64,000 nt of DNA, from the NCBI RefSeq assembly GCF_033100095.1, contig NZ_CP136921.1, positions 1,086,501 to 1,150,500 of the forward strand. The letters run 5' to 3'. This DNA is from Diaphorobacter limosus. GTDB lineage: Bacteria > Pseudomonadota > Gammaproteobacteria > Burkholderiales > Burkholderiaceae_C. The position numbers were made by a program, and so were the translations under genes. Each line of letters opens with the position of its first letter. Position 1 is the stretch's first letter. The notes below the pieces were generated by a model. The model had not been told where the DNA came from, ran no database searches, and saw only the letters and a program-made list of their open reading frames with translations. This document shows positions 28,237 through 38,900 of the stretch, in pieces.

Positions 28237-28303
28237 GCCTATGGCATTTTTTGGCCGTAACCCTTTACCATTGGGCGCTGCCAGCTATGTTTTTTGATAA
28301 ACA
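28237..28303. repeat. AGCGCTT-type interspersed palindromic repeat, copy 5 (degenerate)
   Basis: On the minus strand it reads ATCAAAAAACATAGCTGGCA, GCGCCCAATGGTAAAGGG, then GGCCAAAAAATGCC, matching the family edges and left arm. It lies between the TPR gene and egtD. Confidence 0.65.
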
Positions 28304-28323
28304 TGAGACTGCGGCAATACCCC

Positions 28324-29997
28324 TCACAAGGCCTTCTTCAACTCCGCCACCTCGGCCTGGCCGGGAAACTTGTCCCCGGCGGCAGACAGTTCATCCACCA
28401 GCGGCCTGGCCGCATCCTTGCGCCCGGCCTTGAGGTAGATCTTGGCCAGGTTCAGCTTGTAGCCCAGCTGCTGTGGCTGCAGCTGCACCACCTTCTTCTG
28501 CAGCTCTACCGCCTTGTCGTGCTGGTTGGCCGCCGACAGCAGCATGGCCCAGGTGTCCATCAGCGGTGGCTGGTTGGGCGCCAGGGTGTTGGCGCGCTCG
28601 GCGTCCGCCAGGGCGCCTTCCTTGCCCAGCTGGCCCTTGATCCAGGCGCGGTTGTTCAGCGCGATGGCGTTGTCTGGCTGCAGTGTCAGCGTGCGCTCGA
28701 ACTGGCGCAGGCTCTCGGGCAACTCGTTGCGGCTCAGCGCCTGGCTGCCCAGGTAGAAGGGGAAACTCGCGTCCTTGGGGTGGCTACGTGTCCAGTCCGC
28801 GGCCCAGCGGTCGGCATCCGCTTTCTTGCCGGCGCTCTGCAGGGCGCTGTGCAGGCGCACGGCCAGCTCGGGGCTGTCGGACAGCTTGATGCCCGTACGG
28901 TAAGCCTCGGCCGCTTGATCCCAGGCCTTGCCAGCGGCGTGGATATCACCTTCCAGGCGATAACCTGCCTGCTCCCTGGGCCGTTGTTTCTGCACCGTGC
29001 GGGCGATGGCCAGTGCTTCGTCAGGCTTGTTGGCCGCCATGGCCAGGTTGACCAGGCCTTGCTGTGCCTCGAACAGGCTGGGGTCGATCTCGAGCGCCTT
29101 GCGCAGCTTATCCGCGGCCGCGGCGCGGTCGCCCGCCATCAGGTAGGCGGTGGACATGCGCAGGTAGGGCTGGGGCGACTGGGGCTGCAGCGCCGCCATG
29201 CGGTTGAAGCTGGCCTGGGCCTGGTCAAATTCACCATTCGCCGCTTGTGCGCGCCCCTGGGCGTCAAGCAACTGCGCCTTGTCGGGTAATGCGGCAACGG
29301 CATTCTGCGCCGCGGCCAGGGCCTCTTTGTGCTCGCCACTGCGCAGCAGGAACTCAACCAGAAACTGATGCGCCAACGGGTTCTTAGGCGCGGCCTCCAC
29401 CGCACGGCGCAGGATGGCGGTCAGCTCGGCCTTGTCGGCGCCATGGGCGGCGCGCAGCTCCAGCAGCAACTGGTAGGCCTGGATATTGCCCGGCTGCTGC
29501 CCGATGGCGGCCTCCAGCCGGGCGCGGGCTTCGTCGGGGTGGTTTTCGGCGTTATCAATGACCGCCAGCACGCCGATGGCCGGGAAGAAGTTGGCATCGA
29601 TCTGCAGCGCCTGCTCCATGGCCTTGCGTGCGCCGGCCTTGTCGCCCTTTTGCAGCAGGGCGCGCCCGCGCAGGAAGGGTGGCACCACGTCGGCGGGGCG
29701 CTTCTTCTGCAGCGCATCGATGGCCTTGAGCGCCTGGTCGATCTTGCCCTGCTGCAGCAGGGTGTTGATCAGCGCCATATCCGCGACCACACCCTCATCC
29801 GGCGCAGTGACACCTTGCGTGCCAAGCAACCCCGGTGGCAGCCGGTCGGCAGCCAAAGAGGTGCGATGCATGAGGCCTTGTGGCGTGCCGCTGGATGCGT
29901 TGGCCGACTGACCCGCGGCGTCGCTGGCAGCGGATACCGGCAGGGCAGTTGCAAGAGAGGCCGCAAAAAAAACAATGCGGGACGCGATAGCCATCAT
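28324..29997 (-). CDS. PEP-CTERM system TPR-repeat protein (PrsT-like)
   Basis: A 557-residue exported protein made of about a dozen tetratricopeptide repeats after a signal peptide (IVFFAASLATALPVSAAS). Its C-terminal end (LNLAKIYLKAGRKDAARPLV then DKFPGQAEVAEL) closely follows that of PrsT, the TPR lipoprotein of PEP-CTERM/exosortase A systems. It is shorter than typical PrsT (about 900 residues) and has no lipobox cysteine, so it may be a trimmed relative. The nearby acyltransferase and PEP-CTERM genes support the link. TPR proteins of these loci are thought to scaffold secretion or polysaccharide machinery. Confidence 0.78.
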   Translation of the reverse strand: MMAIASRIVFFAASLATALPVSAASDAAGQSANASSGTPQGLMHRTSLAADRLPPGLLGTQGVTAPDEGVVADMALINTLLQQGKIDQALKAIDALQKKRPADVVPPFLRGRALLQKGDKAGARKAMEQALQIDANFFPAIGVLAVIDNAENHPDEARARLEAAIGQQPGNIQAYQLLLELRAAHGADKAELTAILRRAVEAAPKNPLAHQFLVEFLLRSGEHKEALAAAQNAVAALPDKAQLLDAQGRAQAANGEFDQAQASFNRMAALQPQSPQPYLRMSTAYLMAGDRAAAADKLRKALEIDPSLFEAQQGLVNLAMAANKPDEALAIARTVQKQRPREQAGYRLEGDIHAAGKAWDQAAEAYRTGIKLSDSPELAVRLHSALQSAGKKADADRWAADWTRSHPKDASFPFYLGSQALSRNELPESLRQFERTLTLQPDNAIALNNRAWIKGQLGKEGALADAERANTLAPNQPPLMDTWAMLLSAANQHDKAVELQKKVVQLQPQQLGYKLNLAKIYLKAGRKDAARPLVDELSAAGDKFPGQAEVAELKKAL

Positions 29998-30599
29998 TTT
30001 TCGTTCTCCAGGAAGTTTTTTTGTACCGGGGTATTGGCATCGTTGCCAAGCTCCATGAGTTCAACGGCCGACATTGGCATGAACCCGGCAGAGCCAGCGC
30101 GCTGACGATGATAGTTTGCCCCGAAGCACCTGGGAGTTTGATAGCCCGTCGCGGCCGCCGCCTGGGGCAACCGCTGGATGCTCCAGAAAATGTTGCCAAA
30201 TGGCAAATTTCGATAGCGATATGCAAATGCAGCCCCAACCGGCCATGGCGCATCGCTTTGGCAACCACCCGCATGCCCTCTGACAGGTCATCAAGGGAAC
30301 ACACCACTGGGTAAGCCCACAATACGGCAACAGGCCTATCAGAGAATGCCATCGAATTGATGAACATCAAGACCGTATACAAGCGAGATCGACATAGTCA
30401 TAACTAGCTATCAAATATTATTCTGTTACGAATTTGACTAAAAATATCCATGGATTTGCCGTACTACAGGATCATGGACGCAGATTGCGCAGCGAGCCTG
30501 CCCAATCATCTTTTTTTGGCATGCGCGGCCCGCTGAAAAGGCGCCGCATCTCGTCGCCAGAACCCTCCAGTCGTCCAAATACCAGAAGGAGCAGCTCGC
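29998..30599. other. 600-base AT-richer intergenic region between divergent TPR and acyltransferase genes
   Basis: No credible gene lies here. The stretch is visibly richer in A+T than its surroundings, especially 30330-30460. It holds a palindrome TTGCCAAATGGCAA near 30194 and a weak sigma-54-like TGGCATGAACCCGGCA near 30085 on the plus strand, about 500 bases from the next start. The ribosome site AAGGAG at its right end belongs to the acyltransferase. Confidence 0.6.
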
Positions 30600-31331
30600 A
30601 TGCCTGCCGTTTCGCAGCCTCAACAAAAGTTCTCGGTCAACTTCTCCGGCCACGCCGTGCAACCCAGTCGCGACAAGGCATTTTTCAAGTCCATAGAGGA
30701 GCTACGCTACCAAGTCTATTGTGAGGAATGCGGCTTCCTGGCACCCGATGACTACCCCGAGAAGCGTGAAACGGACGAGCACGACGCCAACTCTGCGCAT
30801 TTCGCGGCGCTGAATGAAGCAGAACAGCTGGTGGGGTACGTGCGGCTGGTGTTTCCTGACGCGTTGCAGAGCTTTCCGTTCCAGACCCACTGCGTCTCGA
30901 TTCTCGACAACGTCATCCTGCCCCCGCCCGCGCAGTCGGCCGAAATCAGCAGGCTGATGGTGCACCAGAACTACCGCCGGCGTCTTGGCGAACTGCCCCC
31001 CGCCGGGTTTCCATTGGCCGAAACGCCCGCCGAAGCGCCGCGGGCCAACGACCAGCGCAACCCATCGCCGCAAATCATGCTCACGCTGTACCGCGAGATG
31101 TATGTGTACAGCGTGAACAACAACATCCGTTATTGGTACGCTGCCATGGAGCGCTCCCTGGCGCGCATACTCGCCCGCATGAACTTCGGTTTTCAGCAGA
31201 TTGGCCCGTTTACCGACTACTACGGCCCCGTGGCCCCCTACGTCGCAGATCTTCGGGTGCTTGAGTACCAGGTTGGCCAGCGCGACCCGGCATTGCTCGC
31301 CTGGATGCGAGCGCCGCTGGCACAGTCTTGA
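30600..31331 (+). CDS. PEP-CTERM/exosortase-associated acyltransferase (LuxI-like fold)
   Basis: This 243-residue protein matches the acyltransferase family found beside PEP-CTERM/exosortase loci, which is related to autoinducer (acyl-homoserine lactone) synthases. Characteristic segments are EELRYQVYCEECGFL, the acidic run YPEKRETDEHDANSAHFAAL, VGYVRLVFPD, AEISRLMVHQNYRRR and the later YWYAAMERSLARILARMNF. AAGGAG lies ten bases before the ATG. It is followed after five bases by a PaaK-like ligase gene, so the two form an operon. The acyl donor and acceptor are unknown; an N-acyl amino acid product would fit the family (inference). Confidence 0.85.
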   Translation: MPAVSQPQQKFSVNFSGHAVQPSRDKAFFKSIEELRYQVYCEECGFLAPDDYPEKRETDEHDANSAHFAALNEAEQLVGYVRLVFPDALQSFPFQTHCVSILDNVILPPPAQSAEISRLMVHQNYRRRLGELPPAGFPLAETPAEAPRANDQRNPSPQIMLTLYREMYVYSVNNNIRYWYAAMERSLARILARMNFGFQQIGPFTDYYGPVAPYVADLRVLEYQVGQRDPALLAWMRAPLAQS

Positions 31332-31336
31332 ACTGA

Positions 31337-32779
31337 ATGGGCTGGCTCTCGCTGCTGCCCGCTGGCGCCGTGCGCACCCTGCGCGGCTTTTTGTTGAAAC
31401 AGGGCCGGCGCATGGGCGGAGCAGGCATGCTGGCCCGCTCAAAAAGCAGTGCGCTGCGCGCCTGCATGGACGCCGCCCGGCATAGCCCGGCCTACCGGAC
31501 CCTGCTGCAAGAAAGCGGCATCAACCCATCCGGCATTGGCCCCCAAACCGATCTAACCAGCCTGCCCGTACTCACCAAGGCCAACACCTTCGAGCGCTTT
31601 GCGCTCGCCCAGCTGGCCCGGCCGCTGCCCGCCACCACGCTGGCCGATGTGCTGACCAGCTCCGGTCGGGGCGGACGCAGCTACGGCTTTCGCCTGACGG
31701 CGCGCGAACAGTACGAAGAGGCCTGGTTCGACATCGACCTGGGCCTGCAGGACATTTTTGGCGTGGACGACAAGCCCACGCTGCTCGTCAACTGTCTGCC
31801 CATGGGGGTGGTGTTTCGCTCGCGCGCGGTGGCCGTGGCCAATGTCAGCGTGCGCGAGGACATGGCCTGCTCCATCCTGCGTGACGTGGGCCCAGGCTTT
31901 GCACAAACCCTGCTGTGCACCGACCCGATGTTCATCCGCCGGCTGCTGGACGAGGCACAAGCCGTGGGCGTGGACTGGCGCGCCCTCGGCACCAGCGTGA
32001 TTCTGGGCGAAGAGGTGCTGGTGGAGACCCAGCGCGACTACATCGCCGCGCGCATGGGCATAGCCATCGACCGCGACCCGCACCGCCTGGTGGGCAGCTC
32101 GTTCGGCGTGGGCGAGCTGGGCCTGAACCTGCTGTTTGAAACGCGCGAGACCATACGCATGCGCCGCGCCATGCGTGGCAACCCGGCCCTGGCGCAGCTG
32201 CTGTGCGGCGGTGCGCCACCGGACGCCCTGCCCTCGGTGTTCTGCTACAACCCGCTGCGCACCCACCTGGAGGTGCTGAACCCCGACGCGAATGGCTTTG
32301 GCGAGCTGTGCATCACCATGCTGGGCGCCGGCAACGTCATTGCCCTGCCGCGCTACGCCACCGGCGACATGGCCCGGCTGGTGCCGGCGCAGGACGCACA
32401 ACAGGCCGCTGCCCTGGCCGGTGTGCAGGCCCCGTGGCTGCCCGTGGCGCTGGTGCAGGGGCGCATCAAGGATCGCCGCACCGGCCTGCCATCGGTCGAG
32501 GCCATCAAGGAGCTGATCTACCGCGATCACGCCATTGCCGACCAATTGAGTGGAGCCTTTCGCCTGGAGCCTGCAGGCGATGGACGCCCTCGCCTCACCC
32601 TGCAGGCCAACATGGCACAGGCCGCCACCCTTGAGCTGGCCCGGCGGCTGGCGCAACTGGGCGCAGAGAGCGGTTTGGCCAACCTGCAGGTGCAGGTACT
32701 CGGGCCGGAGGAATTCCCATGGCGCCCCGCGCTGGACTATGAACGCAAGTTCGACTACCTGGCGGCGGCCCCGGTTTGA
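31337..32779 (+). CDS. PaaK-like adenylate-forming enzyme
   Basis: A 480-residue protein resembling phenylacetate-CoA ligase (PaaK)-type AMP-forming enzymes. Support comes from an overall PaaK-like order: DLTSLPVLTKANTFERF, a Ser/Gly-rich loop TSSGRGGRSYGFRLT in the phosphate-binding position, GSSFGVGELGLN, ATGDMARL and the late GRIKDRRTGLPSVEAIKEL. The loop lacks the full SSGTTG sequence, so activity is likely but not certain. It begins five bases after the acyltransferase stop, so it probably supplies or processes the acyl group used by that enzyme. No CoA, carrier-protein or substrate preference can be read from the sequence. Confidence 0.75.
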   Translation: MGWLSLLPAGAVRTLRGFLLKQGRRMGGAGMLARSKSSALRACMDAARHSPAYRTLLQESGINPSGIGPQTDLTSLPVLTKANTFERFALAQLARPLPATTLADVLTSSGRGGRSYGFRLTAREQYEEAWFDIDLGLQDIFGVDDKPTLLVNCLPMGVVFRSRAVAVANVSVREDMACSILRDVGPGFAQTLLCTDPMFIRRLLDEAQAVGVDWRALGTSVILGEEVLVETQRDYIAARMGIAIDRDPHRLVGSSFGVGELGLNLLFETRETIRMRRAMRGNPALAQLLCGGAPPDALPSVFCYNPLRTHLEVLNPDANGFGELCITMLGAGNVIALPRYATGDMARLVPAQDAQQAAALAGVQAPWLPVALVQGRIKDRRTGLPSVEAIKELIYRDHAIADQLSGAFRLEPAGDGRPRLTLQANMAQAATLELARRLAQLGAESGLANLQVQVLGPEEFPWRPALDYERKFDYLAAAPV

Positions 32780-32869
32780 GTGTCGGTTTATTTGACACAA
32801 AAACCGTGCACCATTCTGGCGGCCAAAGATTCTTCTTGCTTTTCAATGACTTAGTAAATATTAGAATTT

Positions 32870-32885
32870 TGGCATGTTTCATGCT
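32870..32885 (+). promoter_or_regulatory. sigma-54 (-24/-12) promoter of PEP-CTERM gene 1
   Basis: TGGCATGTTTCATGCT matches the RpoN consensus TGGCACGNNNNTTGCW at all but two fixed positions, with GG and GC the required 12 bases apart. It lies about 95 bases upstream of the PEP-CTERM start on the correct strand. Confidence 0.75.
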
Positions 32886-32977
32886 TCACAAAAATGAGGC
32901 GGTTTGAAGCGTCAGCAACTGGCCAAAACCAGCAACCAGACAGCCTCATACGCCACCCACCTCATAGGAGAGTCATC

Positions 32978-33781
32978 ATGAAGCATCTTGGCAAAATCCT
33001 GATCGCTGCAGGCACCCTGGCCCTCGGCAGCATGGGTCACGCAGCCCCTGTCACCGATTGGGCTGTGACGACTGTCGGCACATGGACTGCTTGGGCACCC
33101 TCTGGAGTCACCCATAACGGCGATACCTTGTCCTGGGGTGTGCCGAACACCCCGGGCGGTCAGCAAAGCTCTCTGGTCATCACCAATCCAGGCGTACAAA
33201 ACATCCAGACATATACCGGACTGAACCCCCCGCAGGTCGCTCCCTACCTTGCAAACAGCGTCGCGCTGACGCATAACAACTTCGTTCTTCAGGGCGGCAG
33301 CCCTACTTTGACATCCGCAACACTGTCGGTTGCGATGACGGTTCAGGCCACTAATCCAGCCGGGCTTAGTCAAGCGCTGCAAACGATCAATTACAAGATC
33401 AAGTTTGTCGAAACCACGAATTCCGCCGGAACCTGCGCCGCAGCCAGCCCGCCCGGTAACCCCTGCAACGACATCTTCGTGCTGCTCGACAGCCCGCTGC
33501 TCAACGAAACGTTCAACTACGGCGGCATTGACTACTACGTGAATGCCTTCCCGCTCGCAGGCAATGTGTTGAGCACGCTGCTCGATCCTGTGTGCGGTGC
33601 TGCCAACGTGGCGAATGGCTGCACTGGCTTCACCACCATTGAGAACCAAAGCAACGTCTTGCCCTGGGGCCTGACCATTTCCACCAACCCGCTGCAGGTA
33701 CCCGAGCCTGGTTCGCTGGCCCTGATCGGCCTGGCACTGGCAGGCGCTGGCCTGATCAGCCGCCGCCGCCGCAGCGCCTGA
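32978..33781 (+). CDS. PEP-CTERM sorting-domain exported protein 1
   Basis: A 267-residue exported protein. It starts with a signal peptide (ILIAAGTLALGSMGHAA) and ends with the sorting signal VPEPGSLALIGLALAGAGLI followed by SRRRRSA, the tag cut and anchored by an exosortase. The middle is Asn/Thr/Gly-rich, has two pairs of possible disulfide cysteines and segments such as THNNFVLQGG resembling choice-of-anchor modules; that subfamily is uncertain. AGGAG lies eight bases before the ATG. It has its own sigma-54 promoter and terminator, so it is a monocistronic RpoN-dependent gene. Base composition is less GC-rich than its neighbours. Confidence 0.9.
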   Translation: MKHLGKILIAAGTLALGSMGHAAPVTDWAVTTVGTWTAWAPSGVTHNGDTLSWGVPNTPGGQQSSLVITNPGVQNIQTYTGLNPPQVAPYLANSVALTHNNFVLQGGSPTLTSATLSVAMTVQATNPAGLSQALQTINYKIKFVETTNSAGTCAAASPPGNPCNDIFVLLDSPLLNETFNYGGIDYYVNAFPLAGNVLSTLLDPVCGAANVANGCTGFTTIENQSNVLPWGLTISTNPLQVPEPGSLALIGLALAGAGLISRRRRSA

Positions 33782-33831
33782 TGGCGTGAACGGCAGGCAC
33801 CGCTCCCTGGCGGTGCCATGAAATGAGCAAA

Positions 33832-33860
33832 GGGGCTCGCCAAGGCGAGCCCCTTTTTTT
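33832..33860 (+). terminator. terminator of PEP-CTERM gene 1
   Basis: A perfect 9-bp stem GGGGCTCGC / GCGAGCCCC with a CAAG-like loop is followed by seven T, about 50 bases after the PEP-CTERM stop. Confidence 0.9.
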
Positions 33861-33882
33861 GTGTTCCAGCCTCTCCAGGCAG

Positions 33883-33915
33883 AAAAAAAGGGCTGGCGCC
33901 ATGCGGCGCCAGCCC
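33883..33915 (-). terminator. terminator of ompW
   Basis: The stem GGGCTGGCGCC / GGCGCCAGCCC with a four-base loop is followed, on the minus strand, by seven T. It lies just after the ompW stop. Confidence 0.9.
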
Positions 33916-33942
33916 ACCAATGACGGCCGAAGCCTGTACCGT

Positions 33943-34530
33943 TCAGAAGCGGTAGCCCACACCCAGCCCCACCAGCACCGGATCGACCTTGAACCGGCCC
34001 ACGCCGCCACTGACCGTGGTGTCTATATAGACCTTCTTCACGTCGAGGTTCAGCGACCAGTGCTTGTCCAGCGCGTAGTCAAAGCCCAGTTGCAGGGCCG
34101 GGCCCCAACTGTTCTTCTTCACCGTCAGCGCGCCACCGGCAATGTCCACGCCCGAGAAGCGCGTGTAGTTGATGCCCGCGCCCACATAGGGCTTGAACGC
34201 GCCCAGGCCGGTGAAGTGGTACTGGGCGAGCAGCGTGGGCGGCAGATGCTTGACGCTGCCGATCTTGGTGCCGCCCAGGCGCACGTCGTGCTTTTGCGGG
34301 TAGGTCAGGATCAGCTCGGCGGCAAAGTTGGGTGTAAAGAAATACGACACATCGACCTCGGGGATCCATTTGTCGTTGATGCTCACACCAGCAGCGCCGG
34401 CGGCGCCGCCATTGTCGCTGTCGATATGCACGGCACGGGCGCGCACCAGCCATTGACCGTCCTGCTGCGCGTAAGCCGCGCCGGTGGTCGTTGCACACAA
34501 AATGGCCAGTGCCAGCAGATTCTTTTTCAT
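33943..34530 (-). CDS. ompW: OmpW-family outer membrane protein
   Basis: A 195-residue eight-stranded beta-barrel porin-like protein. A signal peptide (MKKNLLALAILCATTTGAAYA) leads into GQWLVRARAVHIDSDNGG. Family motifs include KWIPEVDVSYFFTPNFAAEL, LPPTLLAQYHF, FKPYVGAGINYTRF and the terminal GLGVGYRF ending in Phe for barrel insertion. OmpW proteins form small hydrophobic channels. The start at 34530 fits the signal peptide; 23 upstream in-frame residues were rejected. It is convergent with PEP-CTERM gene 1, each gene having its own hairpin. Confidence 0.93.
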   Translation of the reverse strand: MKKNLLALAILCATTTGAAYAQQDGQWLVRARAVHIDSDNGGAAGAAGVSINDKWIPEVDVSYFFTPNFAAELILTYPQKHDVRLGGTKIGSVKHLPPTLLAQYHFTGLGAFKPYVGAGINYTRFSGVDIAGGALTVKKNSWGPALQLGFDYALDKHWSLNLDVKKVYIDTTVSGGVGRFKVDPVLVGLGVGYRF

Positions 34531-34683
34531 GGACTTGATACCTTGGTTGAACGGGGACGCCCCCCGTACATGTATTAGACCCACCCAAAAAATGGTCAAC
34601 CTTGCCTTAAGTCAACATTCAAATGTCTTTGCCCTTACGCATTTGCCGGTGTCACAAAAAACGCACAGCCACGGGCGCGACCG

Positions 34684-35676
<993 letters not shown>

Positions 35677-35710
35677 GAATCACTCCACAGATTGAGAAGA
35701 ACGGAATTAT

Positions 35711-35768
35711 GAACAAAAAAGCCCCTGGCGCTTGACAGACAAGCGCCAGGAGCTATTGTTTTCATAGT
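35711..35768. repeat. AGCGCTT-type interspersed palindromic repeat, copy 6
   Basis: AAAAAAGCCCCTGGCGCTTG, ACAGA, CAAGCGCCAGGAGCTATTG and a T-rich edge. The near-perfect 11-bp stem (CCTGGCGCTTG/CAAGCGCCAGG) makes it the best hairpin of the family here. Confidence 0.8.
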
Positions 35769-35834
35769 GTCAAGGTATCAGTTACTCACCGCGCACCGCG
35801 TAACCCGCAGATCCATGAAACTGGCGCGCCCCAA

Positions 35835-35945
35835 GCCAGGGCAGCCAAGCAAGGGCCGCCCCGCAGCGAGGGCTGCGTCCCCCTGCCCGCATTGCGCAGC
35901 AATGCGAGAGCGGGGGGAAGGCGCGAAGCGACTCAGGGGAGTGAT
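35835..35945. repeat. second interspersed GC-rich repeat type (intergenic)
   Basis: A stretch of GC-rich short inverted repeats, for example CATTGCGCAGCAATG, with CCCCCTGCCCG ahead of it and GCGGGGGGAAG behind. It has the look of a widespread intergenic repeat of this bacterial group (recognised from memory, not checked). It fills the gap between the previous repeat and the purL stop. Confidence 0.55.
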
Positions 35946-35950
35946 TCACG

Positions 35951-38900
35951 TTAACCGACCCACTTGCGCGCATTGCGCCAGATGCGCATCCAGGGGCTCA
36001 GAGCGTCCTGCCCACCGGTGGCGGCCAGGTCCGTCCAGCTCATCTGGATGTTGCGAAACGCCCGCTCGGGGTGCGGCATCATGGCCGTGAAGCGGCCGTC
36101 CTGCGTGGTCACGGCGGTCAGGCCGCCGGGGCTGCCGTTGGGGTTGAACGGGTACTGTTCGGTCGCCTGGCCATGGTTGTTGACGAAGCGCATGGCGGGC
36201 AGCACCTTGTCGGCGTTGCCGCGGCGCTCGAAGTTGGCATAGCCCTCGCCGTGCGAGACGACGATGGGCAGGCGGCTGCCGGCCATGCCCTGCAGGAACA
36301 GGCTGGGTGATGCCAGCACCTCGACCATGGACAGGCGCGCCTCGAAGCGGTGGCTCTGGTTGGTGGTAAAGCGCGGCCAGGCCTGGGCGCCGGGGATGAT
36401 GTCGGCCAGCTCGGCAAACATCTGGCAGCCGTTGCACACGCCCAGGGCAAAGGTATCGCCACGGCCAAAGAATTGCTGGAACTGCTCGGACAAGGCCGGG
36501 TTGAAGGTGATGGAACGCGCCCAGCCAATGCCCGCGCCCAGCGTGTCGCCGTAGCTAAACCCCCCGCAGGCGACCACGCCGGCAAAGTCTGAGAGGCGTG
36601 CGCGGCCGGCCTGCAGGTCGGTCATGTGCACGTCGAAGGCCTCGAAGCCGGCCTCGGTGAAGGCGTAGGCCATCTCCACATGCGAGTTCACGCCCTGCTC
36701 GCGCAGCACGGCCACCTTGGGGCGCGCCAGGTTCACAAAGGGCGCGGCCACGTCGTCCAGCGGGTCGAAGGTCAGCTGCACATGCAGGCCGGGGTTGGAC
36801 GGATCGCCCATGGCGGCATGTTCGCTGTCGGCGCAGGCCGGGTTGTCGCGCTGCTGGCAGATCTTCCAGCTGACGGAGTCCCAGACCTGGTGCAGGTCGG
36901 ACAGGCTGGCGCCAAACACCTTTTTGGCGTCGCGCCAGACCTGCAGCTCGCCCTTGCCGGCATCGACCGGCGAGGCCACCGGGCGCGTCTTGCCAATGGT
37001 GTGGCTGCACTGGATCAGGCCATGCTCGCGCAGGGTCTGCATCACGGCGCTGCGATCGGCGGTGCGGATCTGCAGCACCACGCCCAGCTCCTCGTTGAAT
37101 AGCGCGGCGAGCGTCTGGGCCTCGCGCCGGCCGCTGACCTGCTGGCCCCAGTTCTTGCCCTCGCCGCTGTCCATGCGGCTGTCGCTGATGCCATCGCCCT
37201 CGGTGATGAGCATGTCCACGTTCAGCGCCACGCCCAGCTGGCCGGCAAAGGCCATCTCGGCCACCGTGGCCAGCAGGCCGCCGTCGCCCTTGTCGTGGTA
37301 GGCCAGGATCTTTCCTTCAGCCCGCAGCGCGTTCACGGCGTTCACCAGGGCGATCAGGTCCTTGGCGTCGTCCAGGTCCGGCGTTTCATTGCCCGACTGG
37401 CCCAGCACCTGGCCCAGGATGGAGCCGCCCATGCGGTTTTTGCCGCGGCCCAGGTCGATCAGCACCAGGGTGCTGTCTTCTTCGCGGGCGTCGAGCTGCG
37501 GCGTGAGCGTGCCGCGCACGTCCGCCAGCGTGGCGAAGGCGGTGATGATCAGGCTGACGGGCGAGGTGACCTTCTTCGTCTGCCCGCCCTCCTGCCACTG
37601 CGTGCGCATGGACAAGCTGTCCTTGCCCACGGGAATCGAGATGCCAAGCTGCGGGCACAGCTCCATGCCCACGGCCTTGACGGTGGCGTACAGGTCGGCG
37701 TCCTCGCCCGGTTCGCCGCAGGCCGCCATCCAGTTGGCCGACAGCTTCACGCGCGGCAGTTCGATGGGCGCGGCCAGCAGGTTGGTGATGGCCTCGGCGA
37801 CGGCCATGCGGCCCGAGGCCGGGGCGTTGATCACGGCCAGCGGCGTGCGCTCGCCCATGGCCATGGCCTCGCCGGCAAAGCCCTTGTAATCGGCCAGGGT
37901 TACGGCCACGTCGGCCACGGGCACCTGCCAGGGGCCAACCATCTGGTCGCGGTGCGTCAGGCCGCCCACGGCGCGGTCGCCAATGTTGATGAGGAAGCGC
38001 TTGGAGGCCACCGTGGGGTGGGCCAGCACGTCGATGACGGCCTTCTCCAGCGCCAGGCCGTCGAGCTGAATGGGTGCAAAGCTGCGCTGCACGGTTTGCA
38101 CGTCGCGGTGCATCTTGGGCGGCTTGCCCAGCAGCACGTCCATGGGCATGTCCACGGCAAGTTGTGCGTGGGGCGTGGAGCGTTCGGCGTGGTGCAGGTC
38201 GATGTCACCGACGAGCAGCTGACGCTCATCCGTGGCGACGCCGACGACGGCGAAGGGGCAGCGCTCGCGCTCGCAGAACGCTGTGAACTGCGCCAGCGAC
38301 TCGGGGGCGATGGCCAGCACGTAGCGCTCCTGGCTCTCGTTGGACCAGATCTCCTTGGGCGCCAGGCCCGATTCTTCGAGCGGCACGGCACGCAGGTCGA
38401 AGCGCGCGCCGCGGCCGGCGTCGTTGGTCAGCTCGGGGAAGGCGTTGGACAGGCCCCCCGCGCCCACGTCGTGGATGGCCAGGATGGGGTTGTCTGCCCC
38501 TTGCGCCCAGCAGTGGTTGATGACCTCCTGTGCGCGGCGCTCGATCTCGGGGTTGCCGCGCTGCACCGAGTCAAAGTCCAGCTCAGCCGCATTCGTGCCC
38601 GTGGCCATGGAGCTGGCCGCGCCGCCACCCATGCCGATGCGCATGCCCGGGCCGCCGAGCTGTATCAACAGCGTGCCGGCGGGGAACAGGATCTTCTTCG
38701 TGTGCTGCGCGTCTATGGTGCCCAGGCCGCCGGCGATCATGATCGGCTTGTGGTAGCCGCGCGTGACGCCCCCCACCTGCTGCTCGTATTCGCGGAAGTA
38801 GCCGCACAGATTCGGCCGGCCAAACTCGTTGTTGAAGGCCGCGCCGCCCAGCGGACCCTCGGTCATGATCTGCAAGGGGCTGGCGATATGCTCGGGCTTG

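Noticed and set aside
30084..30099. sigma-54-like site for the acyltransferase operon
   Set aside because: TGGCATGAACCCGGCA has the right spacing but three mismatches and lies about 500 bases from the start, so I do not call it.
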